DNA from: Caldilineaceae bacterium bin5
GTDB lineage: Bacteria > Chloroflexota > Anaerolineae > Caldilineales > Caldilineaceae
Direction of reading: 5' to 3'
Assembly (NCBI GenBank): GCA_002238445.1
Contig: MPML01000010.1
Span: 1-64,000, forward strand
Length of the DNA: 64,000 nt
Both the position numbers and the translations under genes were made by a program. Numbering within the stretch: the first letter of the stretch is position 1; each line of letters begins with the position of its first letter. The notes under the pieces were generated by a model, which was not told where the DNA came from, did no database searches, and was given only the letters and a program-made list of their open reading frames with translations. This document shows positions 18,291 to 27,072 of the stretch, piece by piece.

Positions 18291-19544
18291 ATGTCACAAA
18301 CCCTACTCATCGACGGTCTCAAGCACCGCCGCCTGCCCATAAACCTGCGCCAGAGCGGAAACAGCGATGCCCGCATGCTCATCTCCACCCGCATCCGAAA
18401 GTCGCCTTGGTGGCACCTGTCCAAGGCCGCCGGCTGCTGGGCCTACACCACCTACAACCACCAGTACCACCCCCGCGCCTACATCAAACCCGAAGATGGC
18501 GGCATGCTCGCCGAGTACAAATTCCTCACCGAGCATGTCAGCATGTGGGATGTCGCCGTCGAACGCCAGATCCAGGTCAAGGGTCCCGACGCTGCCGACT
18601 TCGTCGACTATGTCATCACCCGTGATGTGCACAGCCTGTTGCCCACCATGCAGGCCCGCTACGTGATCCTCTGCAACCAGTACGGCGGCATCATCAACGA
18701 CCCGGTGCTCCTGCGCGTAGCCGATGACGAGTTCTGGTTCAGCATCTCCGACTCCGACGTGCTGCTCTGGGCGCAGGGCGTCAATTCCACCGGCAGATTC
18801 AACGTTGACATTCACGAGCTCGACGTCTCTCCGGTCCAGATCCAGGGCCCCAAGTCGGCCGCGCTCCTGGAGAAGATGGTCGGCCCCCACGTCCGTGAGA
18901 TGCCCTACTACAGCCTGATCCACGACACGGTCAACGGCCACCCGGTTACAATCTCGCGCACCGGTTTCTCCGCCGAGCTTGGCTTCGAGATCTACCTGCA
19001 CAACGCCATGCTCCACGCCGACGACGTCTGGCCTTACATCCTTGAGCAGGGCGAAGAGTTCAACCTCGGCGTCATCGCGCCCAGCCATATCCGCCGCATC
19101 GAGGCAGGCATCCTTTCCTACGGTCAGGACATGGACATCGAGAACAACCCCTACGAAGTGCGGCTCGGCTGGCAGGTTGACCTGGACAAAGGGGACTTCA
19201 TCGGCAAAGAGGCGCTTACCCGCATCAAGCAGGAGGGCGTGAATCAGCGGCTGGTCGGTCTACGCGTCGGCGGCGAGCCGATCGTCTGGTACAACGAGGA
19301 TTTCTACCTGGTCAAGGACAGCGACTCCGGCGACGACGTCGGCTACGTCACCAGCGCCTTCTGGTCCCCTGCCCAAGGCTCCAACATCGCGCTGGCCGTC
19401 ATGCCCCGCTCTCACTGGAGACGCGGCACCCAGGTCAAAGTCCAGCTCCCCGCCGACGGCATCGTCGACGCCGAAGTCGTGCGCGTCCCCTTCGTCGACC
19501 CGACCAAGGAACTGCCTAAGACGGAGCTGCAGGAAGCGGGGTAG
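18291..19544 (+). CDS. DmdA-like GcvT-family methyltransferase (dimethylsulfoniopropionate demethylase type)
   Basis: 417 residues from the ATG at 18291 (GGAG nine bases upstream; a TTG at 18276 is possible). The sequence follows the GcvT fold and resembles, from memory, DMSP demethylase DmdA rather than glycine-cleavage T protein: TTYNHQYHPRAY, SMWDVAVERQIQVKGPDA, GGIINDPVLLRVADDEFWFS, ISDSDVLLWAQGVN, DVSPVQIQGPKS, GFEIYL and RRIEAGILSYGQDMD. The C-terminal barrel has DLDKGDFIGKEAL. DmdA transfers a methyl group from DMSP to tetrahydrofolate. Several non-DMSP paralogs look alike, so the substrate is open. Being last in the importer-dehydrogenase operon, it probably takes a second methyl from the same imported compound. 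Confidence 0.78.
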   Translation: MSQTLLIDGLKHRRLPINLRQSGNSDARMLISTRIRKSPWWHLSKAAGCWAYTTYNHQYHPRAYIKPEDGGMLAEYKFLTEHVSMWDVAVERQIQVKGPDAADFVDYVITRDVHSLLPTMQARYVILCNQYGGIINDPVLLRVADDEFWFSISDSDVLLWAQGVNSTGRFNVDIHELDVSPVQIQGPKSAALLEKMVGPHVREMPYYSLIHDTVNGHPVTISRTGFSAELGFEIYLHNAMLHADDVWPYILEQGEEFNLGVIAPSHIRRIEAGILSYGQDMDIENNPYEVRLGWQVDLDKGDFIGKEALTRIKQEGVNQRLVGLRVGGEPIVWYNEDFYLVKDSDSGDDVGYVTSAFWSPAQGSNIALAVMPRSHWRRGTQVKVQLPADGIVDAEVVRVPFVDPTKELPKTELQEAG

Positions 19545-19745
19545 CCAGTCGTCGGTCGCACCATCTATGCGCGCCGCGGCTCTCTATCGGACCGGCAGGG
19601 ACTCTATCGTCCACCAGATCCGACCTTAGTTCGGTTCAAGGTCGCCGATGTGATACGAGCGACGGGCTTGCGCCCCAACTGTCCAATCGAGTTCCCATGT
19701 CTAGCCAGGCGTCCCCTGCGTCTTTGAAGGACCATACTCGCACAT

Positions 19746-20513
19746 TCACGGGGTCCCAATACGCCTCGATATGGAATCGGAAAAGTTCGCCAAATTGACC
19801 AGGCAGTGCGCAATTATGCCGGGGCGGACGCTGTGCGTGTGGATGGTTGTGTAGATAAGCGGTAGGATGCCCAACGTGCGTACCGGCATCATCCAGGGCG
19901 TGTCAAAATGGTATATGGCGAAAAGTAAGCTGTGTGCGGCGGGCTTCAGACGCCCGAACTGACTTGGCATTCTTGGGAGCAGATACCCGCGGAAATAGAG
20001 CTCCTCGGCTATGGGAACGAGGATGCCGGTGAGCACGATGTTCGCAAATAGAACGATCCCTGCGACCTCCGAAACCCCTGTCATTTGGTATTTCGCGAAG
20101 ACGCTGAAACCAACGAAAGTTTCAAGCCAAAGGGTGATCGGCTCAAACGCGGCAAATAAAAAGGCGGTTGGCACCAGGATCGCCGGAACCCATAGGAAAT
20201 AGCGAGACCAGGAGACTGGTTGGTTGTATACAACGATGCCTTCAAGCGACCACCCTGGGTTGTGTCGCTTCTTTGCCAGGTAGTAGAGATATCCCAGCTG
20301 CACGGGAATCAGCACGAATACGTTTGTGAATACGCCCAAGATCAGTTCCGGAGGTAATGACGGGTTCCAAAAAGTCGCCAATCCCAACAAGATCGCTGCT
20401 ATGTTTGCGATGCCGGGAGCCAAATGGAGGAAAAGACACTTCCCCAAAGAATGAGGCTCAACCTCCGAACCGATCTGAACGCTAGCCGGGTGTCGTGATG
20501 CAAGAGCCTTCAA
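19746..20513 (-). CDS. CPBP-family intramembrane metalloprotease
   Basis: 255 residues with about seven hydrophobic segments. The ABI/CPBP signature is present: motif 1 EELYFRGYLLPR (E-E-x-x-x-R) after ILVPIAEE, motif 2 FAIYHF, and motif 3 IIAHCLVNLANF. These supply the glutamate and histidine metal ligands of the intramembrane protease fold (relatives: Rce1, bacteriocin self-immunity proteins). Substrate unknown. The gene is more AT-rich than its neighbours. It stands 47 bases downstream of the Gfo/Idh/MocA gene and converges on the DmdA-like gene. The 200 bases separating the convergent genes show no clear structure. Confidence 0.85.
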   Translation of the reverse strand: MKALASRHPASVQIGSEVEPHSLGKCLFLHLAPGIANIAAILLGLATFWNPSLPPELILGVFTNVFVLIPVQLGYLYYLAKKRHNPGWSLEGIVVYNQPVSWSRYFLWVPAILVPTAFLFAAFEPITLWLETFVGFSVFAKYQMTGVSEVAGIVLFANIVLTGILVPIAEELYFRGYLLPRMPSQFGRLKPAAHSLLFAIYHFDTPWMMPVRTLGILPLIYTTIHTHSVRPGIIAHCLVNLANFSDSISRRIGTP

Positions 20514-20560
20514 CCTTGGCCTCCTCCTGTCCTCGATGACCTCGCTCTCTGCTTTCGGGA

Positions 20561-21559
20561 CTAGGACAAACCGCCCAACCCAAACGCCGCCTCCAAATCA
20601 ACAGTCGCGCCGCTCGCAATCGCACGCTTGATCCCGGCCTCGAACTGCAGTTCCTGCAGCCCGGCCACGCCCGGAATCGGCGGCGGCGCGCCATCCCGCA
20701 CGCTGTCCAGATAGGCGTTGATCGCCTTACCGAACGACGCCCGGTACTGGTCCCAGCGCGAGATATCGAACGTCAGGTTGTGCCGTTCATGGCGGCCCGT
20801 ACGGTAGTTGATTACCTCCATCTCGCCATCCAGGTCCCGCATACGCAGCCGCCCGTGCTCATAGGCGAAGGTCAACTCGTAGAGCGGAAGCTTGGTATCG
20901 ATGGCGGATGTGCCGATTAGCGTACCGGTGGCGTCGTTTGCCAAGCGCGCCGCCACCGTTACGTTGCGCGCTTCATCGGCGCCTTTCCCTGGCGAGGACG
21001 CCTGCGCGCTGATACTGGCCGCCGGCCCCATGAAATACAGCAACAGGTCGATGCAGTGGCTCCAGCAGTTGTAGTGCACCAGGCCAGTGAAATGTACCGG
21101 CTGCCCGAACGCCTTGCGCTCCACGATCTCCCGCGCCAGCCGCGTCTGGTCGAAGAAGCGATAGTTGAACACCATCGCCGTCTCCACGCCCGCGCCGTGC
21201 GCCGCCTGCAGCATCTCCCGCGCGTCGAAGAAGTCCTCCTCCACGACATCGGCCTGCCCATACCGCGCCGCCAGCGGCTTCTCAAAGAAGAGCCGCTTCG
21301 GCTTGAAAGGCAGCAGCGCATTGGCCGCGGCGAGACGGTCCGTCTCCTTGGTAAAGAGCAAACAGGTGTCCGGTTCGTCCGCCAACAGGTCGGCCGCATC
21401 CGCCGCCACGCGCCCGCCGAATTTCTCCGCCACCGCTTCCGCCTTGCTGCGCGTACGGTTCAGATAACTGAGCTGGATATCCTCGCGCTCCACGATGCAG
21501 GGCAGATAGTTCTTCTCCGCAACGCCTCCGGTTCCCACAACCGCAATCTTCATTGTCAT
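20561..21559 (-). CDS. Gfo/Idh/MocA family oxidoreductase
   Basis: 332 residues. N-terminal Rossmann domain KIAVVGTGGVAEKNYLPCI (4-22), strand-loop SYLNRTRSKAEAVAEKFGGR that selects the cofactor, and the FFEKPLAA motif around residue 93 containing the conserved EKP lysine. The C-terminal alpha/beta domain is of the GFO_IDH_MocA_C type with YNCWSHCIDLLLYFMG, which carries the His and Asp of the active-site helix. Such enzymes oxidise or reduce sugar hydroxyls with NAD(P). It lies 36 bases downstream of the rhamnosidase gene, so a role in processing the released sugar is likely. Confidence 0.88.
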   Translation of the reverse strand: MTMKIAVVGTGGVAEKNYLPCIVEREDIQLSYLNRTRSKAEAVAEKFGGRVAADAADLLADEPDTCLLFTKETDRLAAANALLPFKPKRLFFEKPLAARYGQADVVEEDFFDAREMLQAAHGAGVETAMVFNYRFFDQTRLAREIVERKAFGQPVHFTGLVHYNCWSHCIDLLLYFMGPAASISAQASSPGKGADEARNVTVAARLANDATGTLIGTSAIDTKLPLYELTFAYEHGRLRMRDLDGEMEVINYRTGRHERHNLTFDISRWDQYRASFGKAINAYLDSVRDGAPPPIPGVAGLQELQFEAGIKRAIASGATVDLEAAFGLGGLS

Positions 21560-21595
21560 CCTTATTCCTCTCAGGATTGATTCTGCTTTTACCAG

Positions 21596-24361
21596 TTATC
21601 CTTCGACCAGGCGAAAGTCATAGGAGCCGGAGCCAACCCGAAAAGTGACGGCGTCCCTGTTCTCCTCACACGCATCGATGCCTATCGCACCCGGCCTGAA
21701 CGCCCCCTCTTTCCAAACTGTCTCTCCACCCTCGCTGACAATCGCCGCGCCCAAACCCAGTTTGGGCAAGCTGACCTCCGCCCTCGTGTTGACGGGAACT
21801 GTTACCTGCAAAGCAAACGCCCCCGCGTCGCGCTGCCACGCCGCAGCCACCGTGCCCGACCGCGTCTCGACCTCAGCCTCCACATCGGTCAACCCGCCAA
21901 CCACGTTCGGGCGGATCGCGATCGTCCGATAGCCGGGACTGGTCGGGCTGATCCCAGCCAGCGTCCGATAAAAGAAGACCTCCGTGCTGCAAAACATCTT
22001 CATGTTCAGGCTCAACGCCTCCTCCGGGTCGCCGTCCCACGACTCCCACACCGTTGTCGCGCCCTTCGCGATCTGTTCGCCCCAGCTCGGAAAAGTGGTC
22101 TGCGACATGAGCTCGGCCATGACCTCCGCCTGCCCATACCGCGGCAGCGCATGTTCCAGCGCGGCCGTGCCGATGATCCCCGTCGTCAAATGCCCGTTCT
22201 GGCGCACACGGATATCCTCGACCAGGTTGGCCACAACCGCCTCCACCCTGTCTGCCGGCACCAGGTCCAGGTGCAGCGCCACCGCGTTCGCCGTCTGGCT
22301 GCCGCCCCCGTACTGGTTGGTCTCCTCGTCCTGAAACTCGCGGTTGAACGCTTCCTTAATCTCCCCGGCCAGCGCGTCGTACCGCTGCGCGTCCTCGTCC
22401 TCGCCCAGAACCCGCGCCGCCTGCGCCAAGATCCACACGCAGTGCTGGTAGTAGGCCGTCGAAGTGAGCGGCATCGGCGTATGCAGCGGCTTGAAACTGG
22501 ATGTACCGTCCGCCTGCGGCTCCATGTGGTCACCCAGGCCATGGCGCATGATATGCCCTTCCGCCAGCCCGCCGTAAAAGGCCATCATCCGCTTCAGCGA
22601 GCTGTAATGCCTTGCCAGAACGCGCTCATCGCCGTAATGCCGGTAGACCTGCCACACGAAGATCGGATAAGTGCTCGCCCAGTCCATCCACCTCAGATAC
22701 GGATCCATCGTCGTGCGCCAGTGCAGCGGAGCCACCACCGGGACATCGCCGTCCTCCTTCTGCGCATCAGCGATGTCCTCCAGCCACTTCGTCCAAAAAC
22801 TGGCGCTGCTGAAGTTGTAGAGGTAGTCCTCGGCGATAAAACCCGGATCGCCCAGCCACGCTACCCGTTCGGATCGATCAGCCGCGTCCTGCGAGATGCT
22901 CTGAAAACTGCCCCGCAGCGTCCAGTGTACATTGCTGTGAATCCGGTTGAAGAGCTCGTTCGAACAGCGGAAACGGCTCCCGGTCCCAACCGCCGTGTGC
23001 ACAACGCGCCCATCAACGCTCCCGAGCCTCGGCGCCCCCGGATAGCCGGTCACCTCCACGTAGCGGAAACTGTGCAGTGTAAAGCGCGGTTCCCATACCT
23101 CGACACCATCTCCTCTGAGCGTATAACTGTCCGTCTGCCTCGCGCCATGATGGACTTCCCCATCGCGGCTGCTCCCCTGCCTGTCCTCCTCCTCCGAATC
23201 GGGCGCATTGTACATATTGCTGCGCGCATCCAGCGTCCCGTCCGCATACAGACAGGTCCCGTGCCGCAACGTGACCGTCGCCCCCGCCGGCCCCTGCACC
23301 CGCAGCCGGCCCCAGCCCGTAACTGTCTGTCCCAAATCGAAGATATACACGCCCTCGCTCGGGCTGGTCATCCCCACTGCCGGACGCGTCTCGACAACGC
23401 GCGCCGCCGGCATACGCTGCGCCGTCAGCGCGCCTCCGGGCGCGTCCACGGCCGCAGCCGGCTGCCAGCCCGCGTCGTCGTAACCAGGGCTGTCCCACCC
23501 CGCTTTTTCCAAACGCGCGTCGTAAAGTTCGCCGTTGCAGAAGTCGTTATACGTAATCGGGCCCGGCGCCGTCTTCCACCCGCCGTCAGAGACGATATTG
23601 ACCTGCCCGCCGTCTTCGTACTCAACAACCCCTTGCAGCAGCAGCCTGGGCCTGTCCCCATAGGGCGTGCGGTGGCTGGGCGACGGCGGAATGTCATCCT
23701 CCGCGCTGTACCAGCCGTGCCCCAGCATGACGCCGAAAACGTTGGCGCCCGGCCGCAACAACGCCGTGACATCGTGGCTCACATAGAGCACTCGCTCGCC
23801 CAGCGCAAACGACTGGTCATTGTTGTAGTACGTGTTGCCAGGGTCCAGCACGCTCCGCCTAACCTTGGCGCCGTTCACATACAGTTCCCCGTAACCCAGA
23901 CCCGACATGTGAACAGTCGCTCGCCGCACCGGTCTGTCCAAGACAAACTCCCGTCGCAGCAACGGCGCGGAGATCGTCCTGTCGGCCGCGCCGATCCAGC
24001 CGCCCTGCCAATCGCTTGCCTCCAACAGTCCCATGCCGAACACCGCCGGAGGACTGAACCGGCTGGCCCGTCCTTCCCGATCCCACACCTGCACCGCCCA
24101 CCAGCAGCGCTCATTGCTGACGAGCGTCGCACCTTCGTATTCGACCTGCGCCATCTCAGAGGACGCGATACGACCGCTGTCCCATCTGTCACCGTCCCCG
24201 GCCTCCAGATTCGCTTCGCTGCTGGCAACCAGGATCCTGTATGCCGACTGGCTCTGGCCGCGCGCCGCCGCGCGCAGCAGCCAGCTGAAGCGCGGCTGAT
24301 GGGCGTCTATGCCCACCGGATCGACGGCGTATTCGCACTGTAAGTCAGAGGGGGTGATCAT
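21596..24361 (-). CDS. Alpha-L-rhamnosidase (GH78)
   Basis: 921 residues, no signal peptide, so probably intracellular. Domains in order: N-terminal Ig-like segment beginning LQCEYAVDPVGIDAHQPRFSW; a jelly-roll module near 150-330 (LYVNGAKVRRSVLDPGNTYYN); the GH78 (alpha/alpha)6 barrel starting around 440-480 with SQDAADRSERVAWLGDPGF, the family's acidic D-x-x-R-E/ER-x-x-W-x-G-D signature; and a C-terminal beta-sandwich (AWQRDAGAFALQVTVPVNTRAEVSLP). It would remove terminal alpha-L-rhamnose from imported oligosaccharides or glycosides. It is first in a minus-strand operon with an oxidoreductase. The divergent ABC importer on the other side could supply its substrate. Confidence 0.92.
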   Translation of the reverse strand: MITPSDLQCEYAVDPVGIDAHQPRFSWLLRAAARGQSQSAYRILVASSEANLEAGDGDRWDSGRIASSEMAQVEYEGATLVSNERCWWAVQVWDREGRASRFSPPAVFGMGLLEASDWQGGWIGAADRTISAPLLRREFVLDRPVRRATVHMSGLGYGELYVNGAKVRRSVLDPGNTYYNNDQSFALGERVLYVSHDVTALLRPGANVFGVMLGHGWYSAEDDIPPSPSHRTPYGDRPRLLLQGVVEYEDGGQVNIVSDGGWKTAPGPITYNDFCNGELYDARLEKAGWDSPGYDDAGWQPAAAVDAPGGALTAQRMPAARVVETRPAVGMTSPSEGVYIFDLGQTVTGWGRLRVQGPAGATVTLRHGTCLYADGTLDARSNMYNAPDSEEEDRQGSSRDGEVHHGARQTDSYTLRGDGVEVWEPRFTLHSFRYVEVTGYPGAPRLGSVDGRVVHTAVGTGSRFRCSNELFNRIHSNVHWTLRGSFQSISQDAADRSERVAWLGDPGFIAEDYLYNFSSASFWTKWLEDIADAQKEDGDVPVVAPLHWRTTMDPYLRWMDWASTYPIFVWQVYRHYGDERVLARHYSSLKRMMAFYGGLAEGHIMRHGLGDHMEPQADGTSSFKPLHTPMPLTSTAYYQHCVWILAQAARVLGEDEDAQRYDALAGEIKEAFNREFQDEETNQYGGGSQTANAVALHLDLVPADRVEAVVANLVEDIRVRQNGHLTTGIIGTAALEHALPRYGQAEVMAELMSQTTFPSWGEQIAKGATTVWESWDGDPEEALSLNMKMFCSTEVFFYRTLAGISPTSPGYRTIAIRPNVVGGLTDVEAEVETRSGTVAAAWQRDAGAFALQVTVPVNTRAEVSLPKLGLGAAIVSEGGETVWKEGAFRPGAIGIDACEENRDAVTFRVGSGSYDFRLVEG

Positions 24362-24559
24362 CTGGCTACCGTGTCCGTATGAACAGTGGTATGAAACTCC
24401 GAGCCGTATTGTAACAGAATTTCACGCATCAACGGGAGTGGGAGCGCATTCCGTGACGCTCAAAACCTGTGGATGGGTATGCAAGCAAAATGCAGTCCTT
24501 GCATGGAGCGTCTCTCGTTTCTTAAGAGAGTAGATAGCAAGTGGCCCAAAAAACAGTGT

Positions 24560-24589
24560 TTGCAGTGCCACTGAAGTCTCTGCTATGAT
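24560..24589 (+). promoter_or_regulatory. Candidate sigma70-type promoter for the second importer operon
   Basis: TTGCAG (24560-24565) and TATGAT (24584-24589) are separated by 18 bases, 160 bases before the binding-protein start. The 390-base divergent gap 24362-24750 also holds an AGTGGC/GCCACT inverted repeat around this promoter (about 24540-24572). The promoter call is by eye only. Confidence 0.4.
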
Positions 24590-24699
24590 CCCTTGGCCGG
24601 CCCACAGCATGTTGACCGCGACGCTGTACTCCATACACTGTCCGATTCATGCAGTGAACCGCCGACCTTCACCCAACCACTTGATTCACTGCTTAAATC

Positions 24700-24716
24700 G
24701 TATCGACAACCGATAC
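24700..24716. promoter_or_regulatory. Operator-like palindrome GTATCG-N5-CGATAC
   Basis: A perfect 6-bp inverted repeat with a five-base spacer between the candidate promoter and the binding-protein gene, 35 bases before its start. The size and position fit a dimeric repressor site such as those of sugar regulators. No regulator gene is adjacent, and no second copy was noticed in the window. Confidence 0.4.
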
Positions 24717-24750
24717 TTCCTTACATCCTTTCCAAACCAGGAGGAATCCA

Positions 24751-26088
24751 ATGTCCCGAAAAGCTCTTGCTTCGCTGACGCGCCCCGTATCCAGGCGTGC
24801 CTTCCTCAAGACAGCTGGCGCCGGTGCCGCGTTCGCCGCGCTCAGCGCCTGTGCCGCGCCCGTAGCCGCGCCCGCCGAAGGGACAGGCGGCGAAGAAACC
24901 ATGGCCGAACCGCAGGAACTGAACATCGTCTACTGGGCCGACAGCAATGACTTCTTCCAGGGCGTGATCGACCAGTATCAGGAAGAGACCGGCAACACTG
25001 TCAACTATGAAGTCGCGCCCGCTGTTTACATCGAATGGCAGCAGATGATGACGACACGGCTGGCATCGGGCGATACCGGTACCGACGCCTTCCACTCCGA
25101 CGACTTCCAGGCTGCCATCTACGGCGCCGCCGGCTGGCTCTCGCCGCTCGAGCCCGTCGTCGACCTCTATGACATCGACCTCGATGACTGGCCCCAGACC
25201 TTGATCTACGATGTTTCCTCCTGGGACGGCGCCCTCTACCGCATCCCCTGGGGCAACGACACCGAGATCTTCTTCTATCGCACCGACTACTTCGAAGAAG
25301 CCGGCGTCTCTCCGCCCACCGACTGGAACGATCTCGTCGAAATAGGCACCGCCCTCACCGACGAGGACGCAGGCATCTACGGCATCGCCCTTTCCGCCAC
25401 CATCGGCGGCCAGCTTGGCAACGAAATCCAGCACTGGACAAACCAGGGCGGCGGCGCCATCAACAACCTCGACAATGACGGCGCACGTGAGGCCCTCGCC
25501 TTCTATAAGGCGCTCTACGCCGAACACAATATCGCCCCCGACTCCGCCCCGCAAGAGGACTACAGCTCCGTCTTCCAGGGCTGGCTCTCCAACAAATACG
25601 CCATGTGGTGGTGCTGGGACGGCTTCTTCGGCGCAATGCGCACCAACGAGGAGTTCTGGGCCGATCAGGTTTCCGCATTCCTGCCGCCAATGGGACCGGA
25701 CAACGCAGAGACGATCACAGGCTGCTGGGGCTGGTCCGTCGTCGCCAGCTCGCCCAACCAGGAACTTGCCAACGAGTGGATCGGCTTCACCGCACGCGCC
25801 GATGTCATGAAGCAGCAGATCTATCGCGGCCGCGTTCCCGCCCGCGTCTCCCTCTGGGCCGACCCCGAAGTCCAGGATCTCGCGCCCTCTTCGCCCTTCC
25901 TCTTGGATCTGGCCGAGGCCGGTGGCCTAGTCAAGGCCCGCCCGGTTACACCCAGCATCCAGGAAATCTACGACGCCGCCGAACAGAACGTTCACGCCTA
26001 CCTGACCGACCAGGTCAGCCTCGATGAAGCGGTCACGGCCGCCATGGACAAGATCAACCCAATCCTCGAACGCGACCTGGGCTCATAA
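24751..26088 (+). CDS. Extracellular solute-binding lipoprotein (family 1)
   Basis: 445 residues, start ATG 24751 with AGGAGG nearby upstream (CCAGGAGGAATCC). The N terminus VSRRAFLKTAGAGAAFAALSAC is a Tat signal with twin arginines and a lipobox (ALSAC). The mature domain shows the MalE/UgpB-type pattern: TLIYDVSSWDGALYRIPWGNDTEIFFYRTDYFEEAG, PTDWNDLVEIGTAL and AMWWCWDGFFG. Tryptophans in such positions commonly stack on sugar rings in this family. It is the ligand-capturing subunit for the two permeases that follow and lies divergent to the rhamnosidase operon, so a rhamnose-containing or modified sugar is a plausible ligand. Confidence 0.92.
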   Translation: MSRKALASLTRPVSRRAFLKTAGAGAAFAALSACAAPVAAPAEGTGGEETMAEPQELNIVYWADSNDFFQGVIDQYQEETGNTVNYEVAPAVYIEWQQMMTTRLASGDTGTDAFHSDDFQAAIYGAAGWLSPLEPVVDLYDIDLDDWPQTLIYDVSSWDGALYRIPWGNDTEIFFYRTDYFEEAGVSPPTDWNDLVEIGTALTDEDAGIYGIALSATIGGQLGNEIQHWTNQGGGAINNLDNDGAREALAFYKALYAEHNIAPDSAPQEDYSSVFQGWLSNKYAMWWCWDGFFGAMRTNEEFWADQVSAFLPPMGPDNAETITGCWGWSVVASSPNQELANEWIGFTARADVMKQQIYRGRVPARVSLWADPEVQDLAPSSPFLLDLAEAGGLVKARPVTPSIQEIYDAAEQNVHAYLTDQVSLDEAVTAAMDKINPILERDLGS

Positions 26089-26099
26089 CCGTAATAAAC

Positions 26100-26133
26100 T
26101 GCCGGTGGCCAGTACGGATGCTGGCCACCGGCA
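26100..26133 (+). terminator. Stem-loop after the binding-protein gene (attenuator or mRNA stabiliser)
   Basis: Perfect 13-bp inverted repeat, TGCCGGTGGCCAG (26100-26112) with its complement at 26121-26133 and an eight-base loop, starting 12 bases after the stop. There is no T-run, so it is not a standard rho-independent terminator. REP-like protection of the upstream mRNA or partial termination is more likely. Confidence 0.65.
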
Positions 26134-26176
26134 ACTGATCACTGACCACTCACCACTCACCACTGGTGTTCTACCT

Positions 26177-27043
26177 TTGTTCGGTCAACAGAACCTCAGC
26201 ACACGTCGCATACTTCTGGCCTGGCTGCTGGTCACCCCTGTGGTGCTGTGGCGGCTCCTCACATTCTATATCAGCTTCTTCGATAACAGCCCCGTGCGCC
26301 GCACCTTCGACTTTGTCGGCCTCGACAACTATATCGCGCTGACACGCGACTCCAACGTGGACGCCACCCTCACCTTCACGCTCTTCTTTACCGTCACGTC
26401 CGTTATCCTGCAAGTCGTGTTCGGGCTGGCCATCGCTGAACTGCTCAACCAGCGCTTCCGCATGCGCAACCTGACGCGCGCCGTCAACCTGCTGCCTTGG
26501 GCCATGGCCCCAATCGTGATCGCCACCGCGGCCCGCTGGATTTTCCACCAGGATTATGGCCTCATCAACGATATTATCTGGCGGCTCAGCGGTGAACGAC
26601 CGCTCTGGCTGGTCAACTTCACCACCGCCCGCTTCGCCGTAACCATCACCGACGTCTGGAAAAACACTGCTTTCCTGTCCGTCATCTTCCTCAGTGGACT
26701 CCAGGGGATCCCCCTGGAACTCTACGAGGCCGCCAAAATCGACGGCGCCGACGGCGTGCGCTCTTACTGGTACGTCACCCTGCCGCTCTTGATGCCGCTC
26801 ATTATCTCGATGATAATCTTCACCGCCATTTTCCGCGTGCTCTCCTTTGAAATCGTTTACGCGCTGACCAATGGCGGGCCGGGCACTGCTACATCGCTGC
26901 TCTCCTATCTTGTCTATCTCGAAGGCTTCCGCGTCCTCAACTTCGGCTACGCGTCCGCCATCGCTATGTTGCTCTTTTTCATCGTCCTGCTCGTGGGTGT
27001 CCTCGGCTACGGCTTCCTGCGTCGCGCCTGGGAACGACTGTAA
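26177..27043 (+). CDS. Carbohydrate ABC transporter permease (MalF/UgpA-like)
   Basis: About 288 residues. The start is uncertain. The frame is open from 26024, but that overlaps the previous gene and includes the hairpin and CACTGAC-type repeat, so I take the TTG at 26177; a GTG at 26105 is possible. The first membrane segment is ILLAWLLVTPVVLWRLLTFY. The EAA motif reads GIPLELYEAAKIDGADGVRSYWYVTLPLLMP. Six hydrophobic spans are visible in all. It forms the channel with the MalG-like protein encoded 29 bases downstream. No ATPase gene is present in the cluster. Confidence 0.88.
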   Translation: MFGQQNLSTRRILLAWLLVTPVVLWRLLTFYISFFDNSPVRRTFDFVGLDNYIALTRDSNVDATLTFTLFFTVTSVILQVVFGLAIAELLNQRFRMRNLTRAVNLLPWAMAPIVIATAARWIFHQDYGLINDIIWRLSGERPLWLVNFTTARFAVTITDVWKNTAFLSVIFLSGLQGIPLELYEAAKIDGADGVRSYWYVTLPLLMPLIISMIIFTAIFRVLSFEIVYALTNGGPGTATSLLSYLVYLEGFRVLNFGYASAIAMLLFFIVLLVGVLGYGFLRRAWERL

Positions 27044-27072
27044 CAACTCTGACCAGGGACCACCGACTTCCT

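Noticed and set aside
22151-24343. 730-residue plus-strand frame opposite the GH78 gene
   Set aside because: It is the antisense of a convincing rhamnosidase, rich in Arg/Pro/His, with no domain.
26024-26176. N-terminal extension of the second MalF-like permease
   Set aside because: It overlaps the binding-protein gene and includes the hairpin and CACTGAC-type tract, so it is not coding.
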